DNA of 64,000 bases from assembly GCA_036154955.1 (NCBI GenBank), contig JAYZWL010000135.1, forward strand, positions 129,017 to 193,016, given 5' to 3'. Position numbers and translations under genes: made by a program. Every line of letters starts with the position of its first letter. Positions within the stretch are counted from its first letter, which is position 1. The notes beneath the pieces were generated by a model, which worked only from the letters and a program-made list of their open reading frames with translations, was not told the DNA's origin and ran no database searches. Shown one piece after another: positions 61,641 through 64,000 of the stretch. The stretch is from Albimonas sp036154955. GTDB lineage: Bacteria > Pseudomonadota > Alphaproteobacteria > Rhodobacterales > Rhodobacteraceae.

Positions 61641-61668
61641 GACGACCGGGGCTCAGAGCCCGGTCGTC
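61641..61668 (-). promoter_or_regulatory. Hairpin enclosing the rplW stop codon
   Basis: A 13-bp stem with one bulged G (61641-61654 with 61656-61668) places the TGA of rplW (61653-61655) at its tip. It may damp ribosome or polymerase flow into rplB, or protect the mRNA; the effect is inferred. Confidence 0.45.
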
Positions 61669-61949
61669 ACGTCGATCGTGTTGCCGTCCTGAAGGGTCAC
61701 GTAGGCCTTCTTGACGTCCTTGCGGCGGCCGGGCTTGCCCTTGAACTTCTTGACCTTGCCCTTGGTCACGGTGGTGTTCACCGCCTTGACCTTGACGCCG
61801 AACAGCGTCTCCACCGCTTCCTTGATCTTCGGCTTGGTGGTGTCCATGGACACCTCGAAGACCACCGCGTTCTGCTCCGAAGCCATCGTCGCCTTTTCGG
61901 TGATGATCGGCTTGCGGATGATGTCGTAAAGTTCCGGCTTCACGCTCAT
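61653..61949 (-). CDS. rplW: 50S ribosomal protein L23
   Basis: The 98-residue protein has YDIIRKPIITEKATMASEQNAVVFEVSMD and KKFKGKPGRRKDVKKAYVTLQDGNTID; it is the docking site for trigger factor and SRP. Its start overlaps the rplD stop by 4 bases. Confidence 0.97.
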   Translation of the reverse strand: MSVKPELYDIIRKPIITEKATMASEQNAVVFEVSMDTTKPKIKEAVETLFGVKVKAVNTTVTKGKVKKFKGKPGRRKDVKKAYVTLQDGNTIDVTTGL

Positions 61950-62566
61950 TTCAGTCGAGCCTCCAGGGCTTCCACGCCGGCGCGGGTCAGCACCAGCACG
62001 TCCCGCCGCAGGATGTCGTAGACATTGGCGCCCTGCGAGGGGAGCACGTCCACGTCGGCGATGTTCTGGGCGGCCAGGCGGAAGTTCGCCTGGATCTCCG
62101 CGCCGTCGACCACCAGGGCCTTCTTCAGACCGAGCTTGTCGAAGCCGGTCTTCAGCGCCTTGGTCTTGGCCTCGTCCAGCTCCGCCTTCTCGATGACGAT
62201 CAGCTTGCCGTCCTTGGCCTTGGCCGAGAGCGCCAGCTTCAGGCCGAGCTTGCGGACCTTCTTGGGCAGGTCATGCGCGTGGGAGCGCACGACCGGGCCC
62301 TTGGCGTTGCCGCCGTGGCGGAACTGGGTGACGCCCTTGTCGCCGTGACGCGCGCCGCCGGTGCCCTTCTGACGATAGATCTTCTTCGTCGAGTAGGAGA
62401 CCTCGCCGCGGGTCTTGGTCTTGTGCGTGCCGGCCTGACGCTTGGCCAGCTGCCAGCGCACCACCCGGTGCAGGATGTCCGCGCGCGGCTCCAGCCCGAA
62501 GATGGCGTCGTCGAGATCGATCTCGCCCGCGGCGGCCGCGTCGAGGGTAACGACTTCGGTCTTCAT
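61946..62566 (-). CDS. rplD: 50S ribosomal protein L4
   Basis: The 206-residue protein has the tunnel loop TKTRGEVSYSTKKIYRQKGTGGARHGDKGVTQFRHGG and PKKVRKLGLKLALSAKAKDG. In E. coli L4 represses the S10 operon. Its start overlaps the rplC stop by 4 bases. Confidence 0.97.
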   Translation of the reverse strand: MKTEVVTLDAAAAGEIDLDDAIFGLEPRADILHRVVRWQLAKRQAGTHKTKTRGEVSYSTKKIYRQKGTGGARHGDKGVTQFRHGGNAKGPVVRSHAHDLPKKVRKLGLKLALSAKAKDGKLIVIEKAELDEAKTKALKTGFDKLGLKKALVVDGAEIQANFRLAAQNIADVDVLPSQGANVYDILRRDVLVLTRAGVEALEARLK

Positions 62567-63417
62567 TTGTCGTCGCCTCCTTCCGGGGCGTCGCCGGCCG
62601 CGTCATCGGTGGACGCTTCGGCTTCCTTCAGGGCGGCCTCCTGGGCGGCGGCCTCGGCGGCGGCGGCTTCGGCGGCGGCCGCGGCCTCGGCGGCGGCGGC
62701 TTCCGCGGCGGCGGCTTCGGCGGCCTTGCGGGCCTCCTCGGCGGCCGAACGCAGGGCGGCCGGCAGGATCACGTTCTCAGGCGTCGCCTTCTTCACCGCG
62801 TCGCGGATGGTGACCCAGCCGCCGCGGGAGCCGGGGACGGCGCCCTTGACCATGACCAGACCGCGCTCGCTGTCGGTCTTGACCACCTGCAGGTTCTGAA
62901 CGGTCACGCGGGCGGCGCCCATGTGACCGGCCATCTTCTTGCCCTTGAACACGCGGCCCGGGTCCTGGCACTGGCCGGTGGAGCCGTGCGAGCGGTGCGA
63001 GATCGACACGCCGTGCGACGCCCGGAGGCCGCCGAAGTTGTGCCGCTTCATCGCGCCCGCGAAGCCCTTGCCGATCGAGGTGCCGGCGACGTCGACGAAC
63101 TGACCCGCGAAGTAGTGGTCAGCCGTGATCTCCTCGCCCACCTCGATGAGGTTCTCGGGGGCCACGCGGAACTCGGCCAGCTTGCGCTTCGGCGCGACGG
63201 ACGCCTTGGCGAAATGGCCGCGCATCGGCGCGGTGGTGTTCTTGGCCTTGGCCGCGCCGGCGCCGAGCTGAACGGCCGAATAGCCGTCCTTCTCGGTCGT
63301 GCGCTGGGCGACGACCTGGACGTTCTCCATCTGCAGGACGGTCACCGGAACCTGGCGGCCGTCCTCCATGAACAGCCGGGTCATGCCCAGCTTCTTGGCG
63401 ATCACTCCGGAGCGCAT
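62563..63417 (-). CDS. rplC: 50S ribosomal protein L3 with an Ala/Glu-rich C-terminal tail
   Basis: Residues 1-224 are a normal L3 (MRSGVIAKKLGMTRLF, GFAGAMKRHNFGGLRASHGVSISHRS, CQDPGRVFKGKKMAGHMG). The last 60 residues are an added tail of Ala and Glu repeats (AEAAAAE units) ending acidic, probably a helix extending from the ribosome surface. The start is the ATG at 63417; a longer frame overlaps rpsJ and is not L3. Confidence 0.95.
   Translation of the reverse strand: MRSGVIAKKLGMTRLFMEDGRQVPVTVLQMENVQVVAQRTTEKDGYSAVQLGAGAAKAKNTTAPMRGHFAKASVAPKRKLAEFRVAPENLIEVGEEITADHYFAGQFVDVAGTSIGKGFAGAMKRHNFGGLRASHGVSISHRSHGSTGQCQDPGRVFKGKKMAGHMGAARVTVQNLQVVKTDSERGLVMVKGAVPGSRGGWVTIRDAVKKATPENVILPAALRSAAEEARKAAEAAAAEAAAAEAAAAAEAAAAEAAAQEAALKEAEASTDDAAGDAPEGGDDK
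62640..62740. repeat. Low-complexity GGC-rich repeat within rplC
   Basis: About 100 bases made of near-repeats of a 15-base unit coding A-E-A-A-A, the tail of L3. It is a likely site of slippage and length variation. Confidence 0.7.
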
Positions 63418-63428
63418 CGGTCGTCTCC

Positions 63429-63737
<309 letters not shown>

Positions 63738-63775
63738 GGCTCAAACCTTTTCGATGGCAGGAAACTCAATGCGAA

Positions 63776-63799
63776 GGCCGGGGGATGGCTCCCCCGGCC
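63776..63799 (-). terminator. Hairpin between tuf and rpsJ
   Basis: A 9-bp GC stem (63776-63784 with 63791-63799) lies 22 bases after the tuf stop. Only TTC follows on the minus strand, so partial termination is the most it could do. Confidence 0.5.
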
Positions 63800-63821
63800 G
63801 CCGAGAGCAGAACTGCCGGGT

Positions 63822-64000
<179 letters not shown>

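Overview
The window is a GC-rich (roughly 70% or more) bacterial chromosome segment from an alphaproteobacterium, most likely of the Rhodobacterales. The evidence is the VPLPA-type sorting signal at 48727-49431, an ATP12-family ATP synthase chaperone, a general amino-acid (Aap/Bzt) ABC transporter, glcDEF, and the order rplQ - Do-like protease - rarA - crcB - rluC next to the ribosomal cluster. I saw no prophage, insertion sequence, CRISPR array, tRNA or rRNA.

Layout. 1-4450: the end of an intracellular PHA depolymerase gene, a YgjP-type metallopeptidase, a small membrane protein and a class A penicillin-binding protein. 5005-6750: glnK-amtB behind a sigma-54 promoter, closed by a strong terminator. 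7014-8249: an exported SH3-like protein, rpmJ and a possible 34-residue ORF. 8454-18885 (minus strand): a Liv-type ABC importer (livG-livH-livM-livK-livF) bracketed by two adenylate-forming CoA-ligase-like genes, with an orphan exported protein and a GNAT enzyme; this looks like an uptake-and-activation module for a carboxylate. 19260-22084: a small heat-shock gene with a heat-type promoter and a ROSE-like leader, a small unknown, and two overlapping trypsin-like protease genes. 22182-26218: glcD-glcE-glcF. 26430-32866: a DUF599 protein, a TRIC-family channel, ptsP, lysC, a 72-residue membrane protein and an SDR. 32945-39002: a CtaG-type oxidase assembly factor facing the aapJ-aapQ-aapM-aapP operon, whose AapQ has an unusual C-terminal membrane extension. 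39400-48015: acylphosphatase, a 2H phosphoesterase, an FAH-family hydrolase, a hotdog thioesterase, ATP12, a HAD phosphatase, rluC, crcB, rarA and a Do-like protease.

48159-64000 is the S10-spc-alpha cluster on the minus strand: tuf (partial), rpsJ, rplC, rplD, rplW, rplB, rpsS, rplV, rpsC, rplP, rpmC, rpsQ, rplN, rplX, rplE, rpsN, rpsH, rplF, rplR, rpsE, rpmD, rplO, secY, adk, then a clear sigma-70-type promoter and rpsM, rpsK, rpoA. The usual rpoA-rplQ pair is broken: rpoA is followed by a strong intrinsic terminator and a lower-GC VPLPA-CTERM gene, and rplQ lies about 1 kb downstream with its own candidate promoter.

The most distinctive signals are the extended AapQ, the split rpoA/rplQ, the hsp20 control region, the ligase-flanked Liv transporter, and several perfect or near-perfect inverted repeats, including a three-copy dispersed palindrome. 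Nothing here is plainly an unknown system; the candidates are unusual variants of known ones.
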